Part shown: positions 42,232 through 50,776 of the stretch, piece by piece
Layout: each line of letters begins with the position of its first letter
How positions within the stretch are numbered: the first letter of the stretch is position 1
Translations under genes and position numbers: made by a program
The notes under the pieces: model-generated
What the model saw: only the letters and a program-made list of their open reading frames with translations
Database searches by the model: none
What the model was told of the DNA's origin: nothing
Source: Tessaracoccus bendigoensis DSM 12906
GTDB lineage: Bacteria; Actinomycetota; Actinomycetes; Propionibacteriales; Propionibacteriaceae
Length of the DNA stretch: 57,262 nucleotides
Assembly: GCF_900141915.1 (NCBI RefSeq)
Contig: NZ_FQZG01000020.1
Coordinates: 1-57,262 of the forward strand
Direction: 5' to 3'

Positions 42232-44010
42232 TCACGTCGTGGCGGCGGCCAGCCTACGACGCATTCCCTCCGCGTACTTGTCGGCTTCAAGCCCTGCGAC
42301 CAGGTGCCAGACCCCCGGCGACACTTCGATGACGCCAGCCAGGCCCGCCCTCCGGAGCGCATCCGCGTCCACCATTGAGGTGTCCTTGACCTCGACCCTG
42401 ACGCGGGTCTCCGCGATGGGTTCGACGGCGACGATGTTGTCCTCGCCCCCGAGCGCCCCCACCCACTGCTTGGCCTGGTTCGTCTCGACATCGCCGACGA
42501 CGATGACGCGGGTCTCGGGCTCGGGTGGGGCGTCCGCGTCGCCGCGTCTCTTCGCGGCCGCCTTCTGCTCCGGGGTGCGGTAATCGAAGACGACCACCAT
42601 CGCCATCGACGTGATGAACGCCAAGCCGACAGCGAGCCCGTAGATCGGCATGTTGTTGAACGCGGGGATGGTGAGCAGGGACGTGAACACGAATGCCTGT
42701 GTGGTGACCTGCTCGGTCAGTGCGCCGCCGATACCAATCGTCAGGCCACCGACGAGGCAGCCGACCAGCATGCGCGGGTAGATCTTCTTGAATCTCAGAT
42801 GGATGCCGTAGAGGCTCGGCTCAGAGATGCCGCCCAGCAGGCCGGCGGCAAGCGCACCGGTTGCCGTCTGCCGCATCTGGACGTCCCGGTCACGCCAGGC
42901 CAGGACCAGGACGCCGGCCGTGGCCCCGAAGCAGGCGAAGTTCCAAGCCCCCATCGGCCCCTGGATGTAGTCGTAGCCCAACTGCTGAATGTTGAGCAGC
43001 ATGACGGCGTTCAGCGGCCAGTGCAGGCCCAGCGGCACCATGAACGGGTAGGCGAGCGGGATGATGATTGCGAAGATCAGCGGGTTGATCGCGTTGATGG
43101 CGCCGAGCCCGCCCGCCACCCAGGCGCCGATGAACACGCCGATCGGGCCGATCAGGAATGCCGTCAGCGGCAACATGATCAGCATCGCCAGGAACGGCAC
43201 GAAGATCAGTTGCAGGTTGTCCGGGATCAACTTCTTCAACAGTTTGTACAGGGGTCCGAGTAGACCCGCCATCAGCAGCGGCGGGAACACCTGCGAGTCG
43301 TAGCTGAAGATCGTCAGCGGGACACCGAAGATGTCGATCAGGGTGACGTCGCTGCCCGCAATGGTTGCGGTGTAGGCGGTCTCCGATGCGCCGAGGTCTG
43401 TGAACCCTGGCAGCATCACCAGCGCCATGATCGCGAACCCCACCCAGGGGTCGGCGTTCAGCTTCTTGCTGGCGTTGTAGGCGACCATGAGCGGCAGGAA
43501 CACGAACACGGACTTCCAGAGCAGGTTCACGAACTGCCACGACGGCTCGAGTTCGGTGCGTGGATCCGCCCAGTTTCCGATCACGCCGAGCGTGGACATC
43601 AGCGACATGAAGGTGATGAACAGCGACGCGCCGAGCAGTGCGCCCAGGATCGGGCGGAACGAGTCGGACAAGAACTCGAAGAACGAGTCGATCCAGGCGA
43701 ACTTCCCACGCACCCCCCCGGCCTTGGCCGCGGCCTTCAGCTCAGCGTCGGTCGGCTCCCTGCGCCCCTGCATCTCCGGCAGCGCGTTGATTTCGTTGTA
43801 GGCGTTCTGGACGGCGCCGCCCATGATGATCTGGAACCGGTCACCGGCCTGCGGGACCGCGCCCATCACTCCCTTGATCGACTCGACCTGTTCGACGTCG
43901 ATGCCCGAAGCGTCGACCAGTTGGAAACGCAGCCGGGTGGCGCAGTGCGAAAGGCTGACCACATTGTCGGCGCCGCCGACTGACTTGATGATCTCTTCTG
44001 CGGTACTCAT
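42232..44010 (-). CDS. PTS sugar transporter EIIBC (glucose/beta-glucoside superfamily) with degenerate second EIIB
   Basis: A 592-residue PTS permease. The N-terminal EIIB (about 1-80) has the phosphorylated Cys in LSHCATRLRF. The EIIC channel (about 105-475) has about ten helices and the family signature GGISEPSLYGIHLRFKK. The C-terminal 75 residues repeat an EIIB-like pattern (LGGEDNIVAVEPIAETRVRV), but Ala stands where the Cys should be. It imports and phosphorylates a sugar, taking phosphate from the EIIA of the gene upstream (10 nt gap). Substrate class (beta-glucoside, trehalose, sucrose or similar) cannot be fixed. Confidence 0.88.
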   Translation of the reverse strand: MSTAEEIIKSVGGADNVVSLSHCATRLRFQLVDASGIDVEQVESIKGVMGAVPQAGDRFQIIMGGAVQNAYNEINALPEMQGRREPTDAELKAAAKAGGVRGKFAWIDSFFEFLSDSFRPILGALLGASLFITFMSLMSTLGVIGNWADPRTELEPSWQFVNLLWKSVFVFLPLMVAYNASKKLNADPWVGFAIMALVMLPGFTDLGASETAYTATIAGSDVTLIDIFGVPLTIFSYDSQVFPPLLMAGLLGPLYKLLKKLIPDNLQLIFVPFLAMLIMLPLTAFLIGPIGVFIGAWVAGGLGAINAINPLIFAIIIPLAYPFMVPLGLHWPLNAVMLLNIQQLGYDYIQGPMGAWNFACFGATAGVLVLAWRDRDVQMRQTATGALAAGLLGGISEPSLYGIHLRFKKIYPRMLVGCLVGGLTIGIGGALTEQVTTQAFVFTSLLTIPAFNNMPIYGLAVGLAFITSMAMVVVFDYRTPEQKAAAKRRGDADAPPEPETRVIVVGDVETNQAKQWVGALGGEDNIVAVEPIAETRVRVEVKDTSMVDADALRRAGLAGVIEVSPGVWHLVAGLEADKYAEGMRRRLAAATT

Positions 44011-44020
44011 CGGTTCTGCC

Positions 44021-46597
44021 TCAATCCTCGGTGACCGGCACTAGTTCACGGACCTCTTCGGGGGTGGAGCAGGTGACGGCCTTGGCGGCCAGCTCCCTGC
44101 ACTTGTCGAGCGATACGGATCGCACCACGGCTTTGACTGCGGGGATCGCAGGGATCGAGCAGCTGAGCTCATCGACGCCGAGGCCGACGAGGATGGGCAC
44201 GGCCTGCGGGTCGGAGGCGACCCCGCCGCAGACCCCCAGCCACTTGCCCTCGTCGTGCAGCGCCGTCGCCGCGTCACCGATCAGGGTCAGCACCGCCGGG
44301 TTGCACGGGTCGACCTGCGACGCGAGCTTCGGGTGCCCTCGGTCCATCGCAAGCGTGTAGCTCGTCAGGTCGTTGGTGCCGACGCTGAAGAAGTCACATC
44401 CCTCCTCGGCTGCGAACTGTCTCGCCATCACGGCCACCGAAGGCACCTCCATCATGATCCCGACGCTGACCGGAGCCGTCACGCCGCTCTCGGCGCGCAC
44501 CTGGTCGTAGATGGCCTTCGCGGCCCTCCAGTCGGCGACCGTGGCGATCATCGGGAACATCACGTACAGCTTGGCACCGGCGTCGGCCGCGGTGAGGATG
44601 GCCCGGAGTTGGGTGCGCAGCACCTCCGGCTTCTCAAGGCCGACGCGGACCCCGCGGATGCCCAGGAAGGGGTTCTCCTCGGCCGGGATCGGTAGATAGG
44701 CCAGCGGCTTGTCCCCGCCGACGTCGAGCGTGCGGATCACCAAGGGGTCGCCTGGGCGCAGCGCCTTGGCACAGTCGGCGTAGACGTCGGCCTGTTCGGC
44801 CTCGCTCGGGGCCGTGGCCCGTCCCATGAACACGAACTCGGAGCGCAGCAGGCCGACCCCCTCGGCACCCATGGTGCCTGCCTGGACGGCGTCGTCGACC
44901 CCTCCGATGTTGGCGACCACCGTCACCCGATGGCCGTCCGTGGTCACCGCCGGCTCGTCCTTGGCTTCGAGCTCGCGGGCCTTCTTCTCGGCCATCTTGC
45001 GTTGACGTCCGAGGATGGCGTCGATCTCGGAGTCGGCGAGGTTGATCTGAAGGGTGCCCGCCGAGCCGTCGAGCACGATCCGGCTGCCCTCCGGTAGGTC
45101 GAGGGCGCGCGACTCGACACCCGCGACGGCCGGGATGTCCAGCGATCGGGCGATGATCGCGACATGCGAAGAAGCCCCACCACCGGTGGTCGCGAAGCCG
45201 ACGACCTTGGTGCGGTCGAGTTGTGCCGTATCGGACGGAGTGAGGTCCTCCGCGATGAGGATGGCGTTGTCCGGCAGTTCCGGCTTCTCGGAGCGCTGCC
45301 CAGTGAGCTCCTCGAGGACCCGCTGCCCGACGTCTCGGACGTCGTTGGCCCGCCCGGCGAGAACCTCGTTACTCAACCCTGCGAGCTGTTCTGCGAACGA
45401 ATTGTAGGCCGCCCGCCACGCGTACGGGGCGCTCTTGCCCTTGTCGATCGCGCTGACGGCGATGTCGAGCAGTTCGGGATCCTGCAGGATCTCGCGGTGG
45501 GCCGCGAAGATCGCCGCCTTGTCGGGCGAGGCGTCTCTCTCAAGCTTCTGCTGGAGTGCTGAGAGGTCGAGCAGCGCCCGGTCGATCGCGGAGTTGAGCT
45601 TGCGCCTCTCGGTGTGGTGATCGTCGCCGACCTCGGCGACCTGGATGTCTTCGTGCCGATGCTGGACGACGGTGCCGATTCCCAGCCCGGGGGAGGCCGA
45701 GACGCCTAGCAGGATATTCGGGTCGCCCGAGCGGGGCGCGGCCGGTTCGGGTTCAGGCTCCGGCGCGACCGCCTGCATCGGTTGGGTGTCGTCCGTGCCG
45801 GAGTCTGCGGGGATCGCCTCACCGAGGCCTTCCTTGATGGCCTTGGTGACCGCGGCAACGGCCTCATCCGAGTCGACGCCATGCGCCGTGATGACGACCT
45901 TCTCACCCCTGGCAACGGCCAGGCCCATGATCGAGACGATCGACTTGGCGTTGGCGGTGTCGTCTCCCCTGCGGAGGCGCACGTCGGAGCGGTACTGCTT
46001 GGCGAGGTTGACCAGCGCCGCGGTCGGCCGCGCATGGAGGCCGGTCGGGTTCGGGATGATCAGCGCCTCGGAGGTCGCCGTCGTGGCCAGGCCGTCGTCG
46101 ACCACCTCGTCACCGGCCGCCTTGAGTTCGACTGAGGCCGCGATGTCGCTGCCTGCCGTGACCAGCCCCTTCACAGGCGTGATCGACCCGACGAGCTCCA
46201 TGTTGGTGATGACGACCTGCGTGAGAAGACTCTTCGCGGCCCGCCCGACGGCGTCCAGATCCACCTCGATGAGTGGATCGCCGACCGCCACAGTCGCCCC
46301 CTCCTTGACCCTCGGGGTGAATCCTTCACCGAGCAGCGAGACCGTGTCGAGCCCGATGTGGATCAGGACCTCGAGCCCGTCGACGGTGCGGATCGTGACG
46401 GCATGGTGGGAGGGCTGGAGGTCGACGACCTCGCCCGCGACGGGGGCGACCAGGAGGCCGCTCAACGGGTCGATAGAGAATCCGTCGCCAACCATCTTCT
46501 TGGCGAACACCGGGTCGGGCACCTGGTCAAGTGGAACCATGATCCCGGTCATCGGGGCCATGATCTCGGTCCGGGTGAGGGTCAGTTGCTCGCTCAT
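44021..46597 (-). CDS. Fused PTS EIIA(Glc-type)-HPr-Enzyme I
   Basis: An 858-residue multidomain phosphotransferase. Residues about 10-160 are a glucose-type EIIA with its His in EVLIHIGLDTV. Residues about 180-265 are HPr with the phospho-His in NPTGLHARPTAA. After an acidic Pro linker, residues about 300-858 are Enzyme I with the phospho-His in TGGGASSHVAIIARSL, the PEP-binding region and the Cys loop LGVCGGVASDPQ. It therefore carries PEP phosphate through to EIIBC downstream in one chain. ATG 46597 gives MSEQLTLT. It could also serve DhaM, which lacks its own EI. Confidence 0.92.
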   Translation of the reverse strand: MSEQLTLTRTEIMAPMTGIMVPLDQVPDPVFAKKMVGDGFSIDPLSGLLVAPVAGEVVDLQPSHHAVTIRTVDGLEVLIHIGLDTVSLLGEGFTPRVKEGATVAVGDPLIEVDLDAVGRAAKSLLTQVVITNMELVGSITPVKGLVTAGSDIAASVELKAAGDEVVDDGLATTATSEALIIPNPTGLHARPTAALVNLAKQYRSDVRLRRGDDTANAKSIVSIMGLAVARGEKVVITAHGVDSDEAVAAVTKAIKEGLGEAIPADSGTDDTQPMQAVAPEPEPEPAAPRSGDPNILLGVSASPGLGIGTVVQHRHEDIQVAEVGDDHHTERRKLNSAIDRALLDLSALQQKLERDASPDKAAIFAAHREILQDPELLDIAVSAIDKGKSAPYAWRAAYNSFAEQLAGLSNEVLAGRANDVRDVGQRVLEELTGQRSEKPELPDNAILIAEDLTPSDTAQLDRTKVVGFATTGGGASSHVAIIARSLDIPAVAGVESRALDLPEGSRIVLDGSAGTLQINLADSEIDAILGRQRKMAEKKARELEAKDEPAVTTDGHRVTVVANIGGVDDAVQAGTMGAEGVGLLRSEFVFMGRATAPSEAEQADVYADCAKALRPGDPLVIRTLDVGGDKPLAYLPIPAEENPFLGIRGVRVGLEKPEVLRTQLRAILTAADAGAKLYVMFPMIATVADWRAAKAIYDQVRAESGVTAPVSVGIMMEVPSVAVMARQFAAEEGCDFFSVGTNDLTSYTLAMDRGHPKLASQVDPCNPAVLTLIGDAATALHDEGKWLGVCGGVASDPQAVPILVGLGVDELSCSIPAIPAVKAVVRSVSLDKCRELAAKAVTCSTPEEVRELVPVTED

Positions 46598-46659
46598 GCG
46601 CACCTCTTCCGTCTGGCGCAGCGGTCCGGGTCCGGCGGCACTGCGCGGTTCTGGTTTGC

Positions 46660-46683
46660 ATGCTACGACGCTGACGTGTCAGC
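46660..46683 (-). promoter_or_regulatory. Candidate promoter/operator of the PTS operon
   Basis: GCTGACGTGTCAGC (46670-46683) is a palindrome (6-bp arms, 2-bp centre). On the minus strand TAGCAT (46665-46660), a possible -10, follows 4 nt after it. A regulator bound there would block the promoter. No -35 was recognised and no regulator gene is adjacent. Confidence 0.45.
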
Positions 46684-46759
46684 ACGCGCCTAAACGTGCA
46701 ACTTCAGGCCATTGGTATCGGTTCGACGCCCTGATCGACGAGGCTGTCGTGGCCAGCGG

Positions 46760-47677
46760 TCAGCCCAGCAGTTCCTTTGCGATGCCGTCCAGGATGTCGG
46801 TCTCGCTGACGATTGCCTCGGCGGTCGGGACCCGCCGCACGATCTCGGCCAGGATCATCGACCCCGCCGCGATGACCGCCGCACGCAGCGGCGGGAGTAA
46901 GGGGTTCGCGGCGATCTCATCGGTCGTCTGACCTAGCCAGCGTTGGTTCGCTTCGTCGATGACCGCGAGGGAAAGCACGCTCTGGTGCACCGCCTCGCGC
47001 GAGTAGCGTTCGAGACGCAGGTGGTCGGCAGCGACGCTGGTCACCGTCCCGGCGACGCCGATCGCGGACGCGACAGACACGAAGTCGGTGCCTGCGCCGT
47101 CGAGTTGCAGGTTGATGAAGGACCGGGCCGCGTCCTGTTCTGCGCCGGTGGGCGGTTCGGTGCGGAGGAACCGTTCCTTGATCCGCACCGCCCCGATGTC
47201 GAGGCTGACGGCCGACGCGATCGCCCCGTCGCCGGCGACGACGACCAGTTCGGTCGAGCCGCCACCGATGTCGAAGATCAGTGTCGGTCGTGGCGAGTTC
47301 ACGCCGCTGAGCACGCCCGACGAAGAGAGCCGGGCCTCCTCTTCGCCGCTGATGACGTCGACGCCGACGCCGAGGCGTTGCCGCACCCCTGCCTCGAAAA
47401 CGTCGCGGTTCTTCACGTCTCTGGCCGCCGACGTCGCCACGAAGCGCACGTCGTCGACCTTGTAACCGGCCACGATGCCCGCATACTCGTCGAGGACGGC
47501 GAAGGTGCGGGCCAGCGCGTCGGGATGGAACTCGCCGGTCGCGTCGACCCCCTGCCCAAGACGGGCCAGACGGGTCTGGCGGGTCAGCTCCGTGACCGCA
47601 CCGTCGGAGTCGCGTCGAAGCACCAGGAGACGCACGGAGTTGGTGCCGCAGTCCACCGCGGCGACGGTTCGGGTCAT
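46760..47677 (-). CDS. ppx: Ppx/GppA-family exopolyphosphatase/guanosine pentaphosphatase
   Basis: A 305-residue ASKHA-fold phosphatase. Phosphate-1 motif is AVDCGTNSVRLLV, and the second is LIFDIGGGSTELVVV; the ISGEEEARLS segment is the family signature between them, followed by IGVAGTVTSVA. It hydrolyses polyphosphate and/or pppGpp. The short (single-unit) length is typical of actinobacterial Ppx1. Its start overlaps the DUF501 stop by 4 bp. It is the last gene in the ftsB-DUF501-ppx operon, a common actinobacterial order. Confidence 0.92.
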   Translation of the reverse strand: MTRTVAAVDCGTNSVRLLVLRRDSDGAVTELTRQTRLARLGQGVDATGEFHPDALARTFAVLDEYAGIVAGYKVDDVRFVATSAARDVKNRDVFEAGVRQRLGVGVDVISGEEEARLSSSGVLSGVNSPRPTLIFDIGGGSTELVVVAGDGAIASAVSLDIGAVRIKERFLRTEPPTGAEQDAARSFINLQLDGAGTDFVSVASAIGVAGTVTSVAADHLRLERYSREAVHQSVLSLAVIDEANQRWLGQTTDEIAANPLLPPLRAAVIAAGSMILAEIVRRVPTAEAIVSETDILDGIAKELLG

Positions 47678-48177
47678 AGCTCATCCTTCAGGGTGTCGGC
47701 GGCGCAGGTCGCGTGCCAGTCGCCGATCAACGCTAGCGCCTCGTCGCCGAACGGGTTGACGCCGGGGCCGGCTGCCAACGCGTGCCCGACCAGCACGTGC
47801 AGGCACTTGACCCGCGTCGGCATCCCCCCGGCGCTGATCCCTTCGATCTCGGCGACATGGCCGAGCGCCTCACGATCGGCCAGATACGCCTCGTGCGCGG
47901 CCTGGTAGCTGGCGGCGAGCCCCTCGTCATGCGCGAGTCGCTCGGACATCTGCGTCATCAGCCCGGAGGCCTCGAGGGTAGACACGGCAGAGACCAACTG
48001 AGGGTTGGTCAGGTAGTACGTGGTCGGGAACGGCGTTCCGTTGGCCAGGCGGGGCGCGGTCTTCACTACCCCTGGCTTGCCGCACGGGCAACGCCAGGCG
48101 ATCTCTACGACGCCACGGGGCTCGCGTCCGAGCTGCGCCTCGACCACGGCGAGGTCTGCTTCGGTGGGGTGGGTCAT
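47674..48177 (-). CDS. DUF501 family protein
   Basis: A 167-residue protein recognisable as DUF501 from VEIAWRCPCGKPGVVKTAPRLANGTPFPTTYYLTNP (shown as IAWRCPCGKPGVVKT and GTPFPTTYYLTNP) and MPTRVKCLHVLVGHALAAGPGVNPFGDEA (shown as MPTRVKCLHVLVGHALA). It has several conserved Cys/His residues that might bind metal. The function is unknown. ATG 48177 is the start; the frame upstream overlaps ftsB. It lies between ftsB and ppx, the usual actinobacterial arrangement. Confidence 0.85.
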   Translation of the reverse strand: MTHPTEADLAVVEAQLGREPRGVVEIAWRCPCGKPGVVKTAPRLANGTPFPTTYYLTNPQLVSAVSTLEASGLMTQMSERLAHDEGLAASYQAAHEAYLADREALGHVAEIEGISAGGMPTRVKCLHVLVGHALAAGPGVNPFGDEALALIGDWHATCAADTLKDEL

Positions 48178-48184
48178 GGATTTC

Positions 48185-48793
48185 CTAAGGTGTCGGGCTG
48201 GGTGACGGGGTGATCCTCGGCGTCGCGGAAGGTTTCGCCGTCGGCTGGTCGGCGATGCGGACCGAATCCCACATGTTCTCCCACCAGGGGCCGGGCGATT
48301 CCTCGGCCGCCTTCTCCATCGTGTCGCCCTCAAGCGGTTGACCGTCAGCGCCGATCACGTGGTAGCCGACCTCGCCGGGCATCACCCAGCCGAGCCTGAC
48401 CCGTGCGATTGATCTGACGTACTCGTCGTCGTTCCACCGGTTCAGTTTGTCTTCAAGATCGGCGATCTTGTCCTTCTCGGTGGCGATCTGGCTGCGGATC
48501 TCGGCCAGTTCGTTCGCCTGGGCGAAATAGACCCGCAGCGAGGTGGCCAGCAGGAGCGCGACCCCGGCGATGACGGCGGCCAGCGCGACCAGCCGCCAGG
48601 TCGCCGACACGGCGCGCGCGGTGCTGGGCGCCGGAGCGGGTTCGTCCGAGATGGCGCGCGGCACCTCCTGCGGGTCGAGGGGCGTCATGCGGCTCTGGCC
48701 GGTTCGCTCCCCGGGACGCGACGTCGTCCTGGACCGCGGAGTCCCGCGACCCGGCCCACTGGTTGCGGGAGTCTTCCGAGGGGTTTGAGGCAC
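48185..48793 (-). CDS. FtsB/DivIC-family septum formation initiator
   Basis: A 202-residue membrane protein. A basic, Pro/Ser/Thr-rich cytoplasmic N-terminus (about 1-65) is followed by one membrane helix (about 66-86; LVALAAVIAGVALLLATSL), a coiled coil (about 92-118; ELAEIRSQIATEKDKIADL) and the DivIC motif DDEYVRSIARVRLGWVMPGE. A Pro/Ser/Thr tail ends the protein. It would act with FtsL/FtsQ in the divisome. In many actinobacteria eno precedes this gene; here a repeat-containing spacer and an unrelated cluster precede it. The start at 48793 is the first in frame; a Met at residue 36 is an alternative. Confidence 0.8.
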   Translation of the reverse strand: MPQTPRKTPATSGPGRGTPRSRTTSRPGERTGQSRMTPLDPQEVPRAISDEPAPAPSTARAVSATWRLVALAAVIAGVALLLATSLRVYFAQANELAEIRSQIATEKDKIADLEDKLNRWNDDEYVRSIARVRLGWVMPGEVGYHVIGADGQPLEGDTMEKAAEESPGPWWENMWDSVRIADQPTAKPSATPRITPSPSPTP

Positions 48794-48896
48794 CCGTCAA
48801 GTATTCCTCAACCGGTGCGGAAGTCGACCCTTGAAACGCGGGGCGCTCACCAGAAGCCGGGCGCCCCCGGGTCGGGCGGCGCGGGCTGGGTGCGGA

Positions 48897-48986
48897 TTTG
48901 AGCAGGATCCACTACTCATTCGACCGACGCCCGCATCGTCAGCAGACAACACCTCGACCGCCGCGTTGACAAGTAGATCCTGCTCA
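48897..48986. repeat. 90-bp repeat element, copy A (left of the epimerase-to-ALDH cluster)
   Basis: It begins TTTGAGCAGGATCC and ends GATCCTGCTCA, giving 11-bp inverted ends, with a central CATCGTCAGCAGACAACAC. A second copy of exactly the same length lies at 57149-57238. By eye 63 of 90 positions agree, concentrated in the ends and centre. No ORF is present in it. Confidence 0.85.
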
Positions 48987-49002
48987 GCGCCCAGACGCGG
49001 AA

Positions 49003-49037
49003 CCCCCGGTCGACCGGGATGATCGGTCGACCGGGGG
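49003..49037. terminator. Hairpin terminator after the epimerase gene
   Basis: CCCCCGGTCGACC (49003-49015) pairs perfectly with GGTCGACCGGGGG (49025-49037). An outer GCGGAA/TTCCGC pairing (48997-49002, 49041-49046) extends it. It starts 34 nt past the epimerase stop in that gene's direction. Confidence 0.85.
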
Positions 49038-49071
49038 CGATTCCGCAGGTGCGTCGGGCGTAGCTCGTCCG

Positions 49072-49953
49072 TCAGAAGCCGCTCGGGAAATGCGACAACA
49101 TGTACTCGACACAGATGCGGAGATCGTTGACCGGCCCCTCGCCCTCGATGGGTTCAGGTCCGATGAGGGTGGTGTCACGCTCAAGCACGTACCAACCCCG
49201 GTAGCCGGACGACTCGAGATGCTCGACGATGTCGGCGATCGGCACGTCACCCTGGCCGAACGGCAGGAAGATGTCCTTCTCAGTAGCCTCCAGCAGCGAC
49301 ATCTCACGCGAGATGACCTTCTCGGCCAGAGCGAGGTTGACGTCCTTCAGGTGGGCGTGCGACACGCGGTCGCCCAGATCCTTGGTGAACTGCATCGGGT
49401 CGTACCCGCCGAGCATGAGATGCCCCGTATCGACGGTCCACTTCACGTCGCAGGCATCCGCGACGCGCTTCACATCTTCGGCCACCTCTACCATGCTGCT
49501 CAGGTGCGGATGGAGCGTGTGCACCAAGCCATGCTCGCCACAGATGTCCTCGAGCCGGTTGAGCGAGTCGGCCATGACCTTGAGTTCCGCTTCATCCATC
49601 CGGTGCGGATCGCCCCACTGCGGATCCTTGATGGCGCAGGTGACGAAGGTGGTCGCGCCCAACGACTTGAGGCGCTCGGCCATGCGCTCCGCCTTCTCAA
49701 GCGCCCACGCCTTCTGTGCGGTGTCGTGCAGTGGGAGCGGCACGAAGTCGGCGATCACGCTGACCCCGAACTCATCGAGAATCTCTCTGAGCTCCCCGAC
49801 GTCGTCCGGGAAGAAGCCCGGCGACCCCTGTTCGATTGCGTTCAGGCCAAGCGAGGTCATCTCGCGCAGGACGCGGCGCGGATCCAGCATCGGACCCCAG
49901 CCGGGCATCTCGCAAACGCCCCAGGAGATGGGAGCACCCGCGACTCGTTCCAT
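49072..49953 (-). CDS. Sugar phosphate isomerase/epimerase (IolE-like TIM barrel)
   Basis: A 293-residue AP-endonuclease-2-type TIM barrel. The N-terminal GAPISWGVCEMPGWG closely resembles inosose dehydratase (IolE). Metal-ligand residues are visible in HTLHPHLSSMVE, WTVDTGHLMLGG, VSHAHLKDVN and the WYVLERDTTL strand. The reaction could be dehydration or epimerisation of a cyclic or open-chain polyol or keto-sugar. It stands downstream of two IclR genes, with its own AT-rich promoter motif at 50007-50022 matching that before the malic enzyme gene. No other inositol genes are in view, so an inositol role is not supported. Confidence 0.75.
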   Translation of the reverse strand: MERVAGAPISWGVCEMPGWGPMLDPRRVLREMTSLGLNAIEQGSPGFFPDDVGELREILDEFGVSVIADFVPLPLHDTAQKAWALEKAERMAERLKSLGATTFVTCAIKDPQWGDPHRMDEAELKVMADSLNRLEDICGEHGLVHTLHPHLSSMVEVAEDVKRVADACDVKWTVDTGHLMLGGYDPMQFTKDLGDRVSHAHLKDVNLALAEKVISREMSLLEATEKDIFLPFGQGDVPIADIVEHLESSGYRGWYVLERDTTLIGPEPIEGEGPVNDLRICVEYMLSHFPSGF

Positions 49954-50006
49954 GATTTACACCCCTTTGTGTGTCTGGTTGCAGTCGCTATCAGCGCGAC
50001 CTGACG

Positions 50007-50022
50007 TCAGATTATCATAAAA
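50007..50022 (-). promoter_or_regulatory. AT-rich promoter/operator motif before the epimerase gene
   Basis: On the minus strand TTTTATGATAATCTGA. It matches the motif at 51846-51861 before the malic enzyme gene at 15 of 16 positions. TATGAT within it could be a -10 hexamer. It lies 54 nt upstream of the epimerase ATG. Confidence 0.6.
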
Positions 50023-50047
50023 TGAACACGAGGTCTAGGAAGTGAGA

Positions 50048-50776
50048 TTACGTCGTTGCCCTCTCCCCCACCTCAAGGATGGCCTCGGTCCATTCCTGCG
50101 CATGTCCCAGAATCTCATCGCTCGTGGAGGAAAGTGCGATCGAACCGGGGTTGCCGTCCGCACCCCACACGGGAACCGCGATCGCCCCGACACCGACCCA
50201 CGCGTCCTCCAGCGACATCGTGTACCCCTGCCGTCTGCTCCGGGCGACATCGCCGAGCAACTCCTCCGCCGTAATCATCGTCCTGGGCGTAAAGCCCTCG
50301 AACGGCGCCTTGGCCAGGATCTTGCCGAGTTCCGACTCCGGAAGGCTCCCGAGGACAACCCGCCCCTCGGCTCCGGCATGCAGCGGTGAGGTCCGACCGG
50401 GCATGAGATGAAGCACCTCACTGGCCAACCCCGGCAACCAGTCGAGGCAGACGACTGCGCCGTCGTGATAGACGGAAAGTGTCACGGTACACGACGTCGA
50501 CTCCGCGAGATCGCGCATGGCCTGCCGCGCCTGGCCCCATTCGCTCCGCGCGACCGAGGCGGCGTCGGCGAGCGCCAACCAACGGGCCGACAGGTCCGCC
50601 GTGCCGTTGCCTTGGATCGTGAGCAGATCTATATCCGCAAGCCCATCAATGAGCCGGACAATGGTGGAGCGCGGGATGTCGAGCGCGTTCGCGACGTGAG
50701 CGGCAGACATGGGCCCCTCAACTGCAATCAGATCCAGAACACGTCGGGCGTTGACGAGAAGACGTGGAGCCTTCAC
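50048..50776 (-). CDS. IclR-family transcriptional regulator (second of pair)
   Basis: A 242-residue IclR-type regulator. The N-terminal winged helix-turn-helix is around 5-62 (RRVLDLIAVEGPMSAAHVAN, then ALDIPRSTIVRLIDGL), and the C-terminal effector domain has LHAGAEGRVVLGSLP and WVGVGAIAVPVWGADGNP. Its start overlaps the stop of the other IclR gene by 4 bp (ATGA), so the two are cotranscribed, divergent from the malic enzyme operon. Two paralogous IclR proteins in tandem are unusual; they could form a heteromer or answer different ligands. The operator is likely the AT-rich motif. Confidence 0.85.
   Translation of the reverse strand: MKAPRLLVNARRVLDLIAVEGPMSAAHVANALDIPRSTIVRLIDGLADIDLLTIQGNGTADLSARWLALADAASVARSEWGQARQAMRDLAESTSCTVTLSVYHDGAVVCLDWLPGLASEVLHLMPGRTSPLHAGAEGRVVLGSLPESELGKILAKAPFEGFTPRTMITAEELLGDVARSRRQGYTMSLEDAWVGVGAIAVPVWGADGNPGSIALSSTSDEILGHAQEWTEAILEVGERATT

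Noticed and set aside
45645..46931. A Ser/Thr/Arg-rich plus-strand open frame opposite the EI fusion
   Set aside because: Composition is typical of antisense reading of high-GC genes, and it runs across the PTS promoter.
48897..48986. 90-bp repeat considered as an integron attC site
   Set aside because: It has inverted ends and a conserved centre, but I see no core sites of the integron type in the right places and no integrase in the window.
49072..49953. Calling the epimerase an inosose dehydratase of an inositol operon
   Set aside because: The N-terminal motif is IolE-like, but no other iol gene is present, so only a family-level call is justified.
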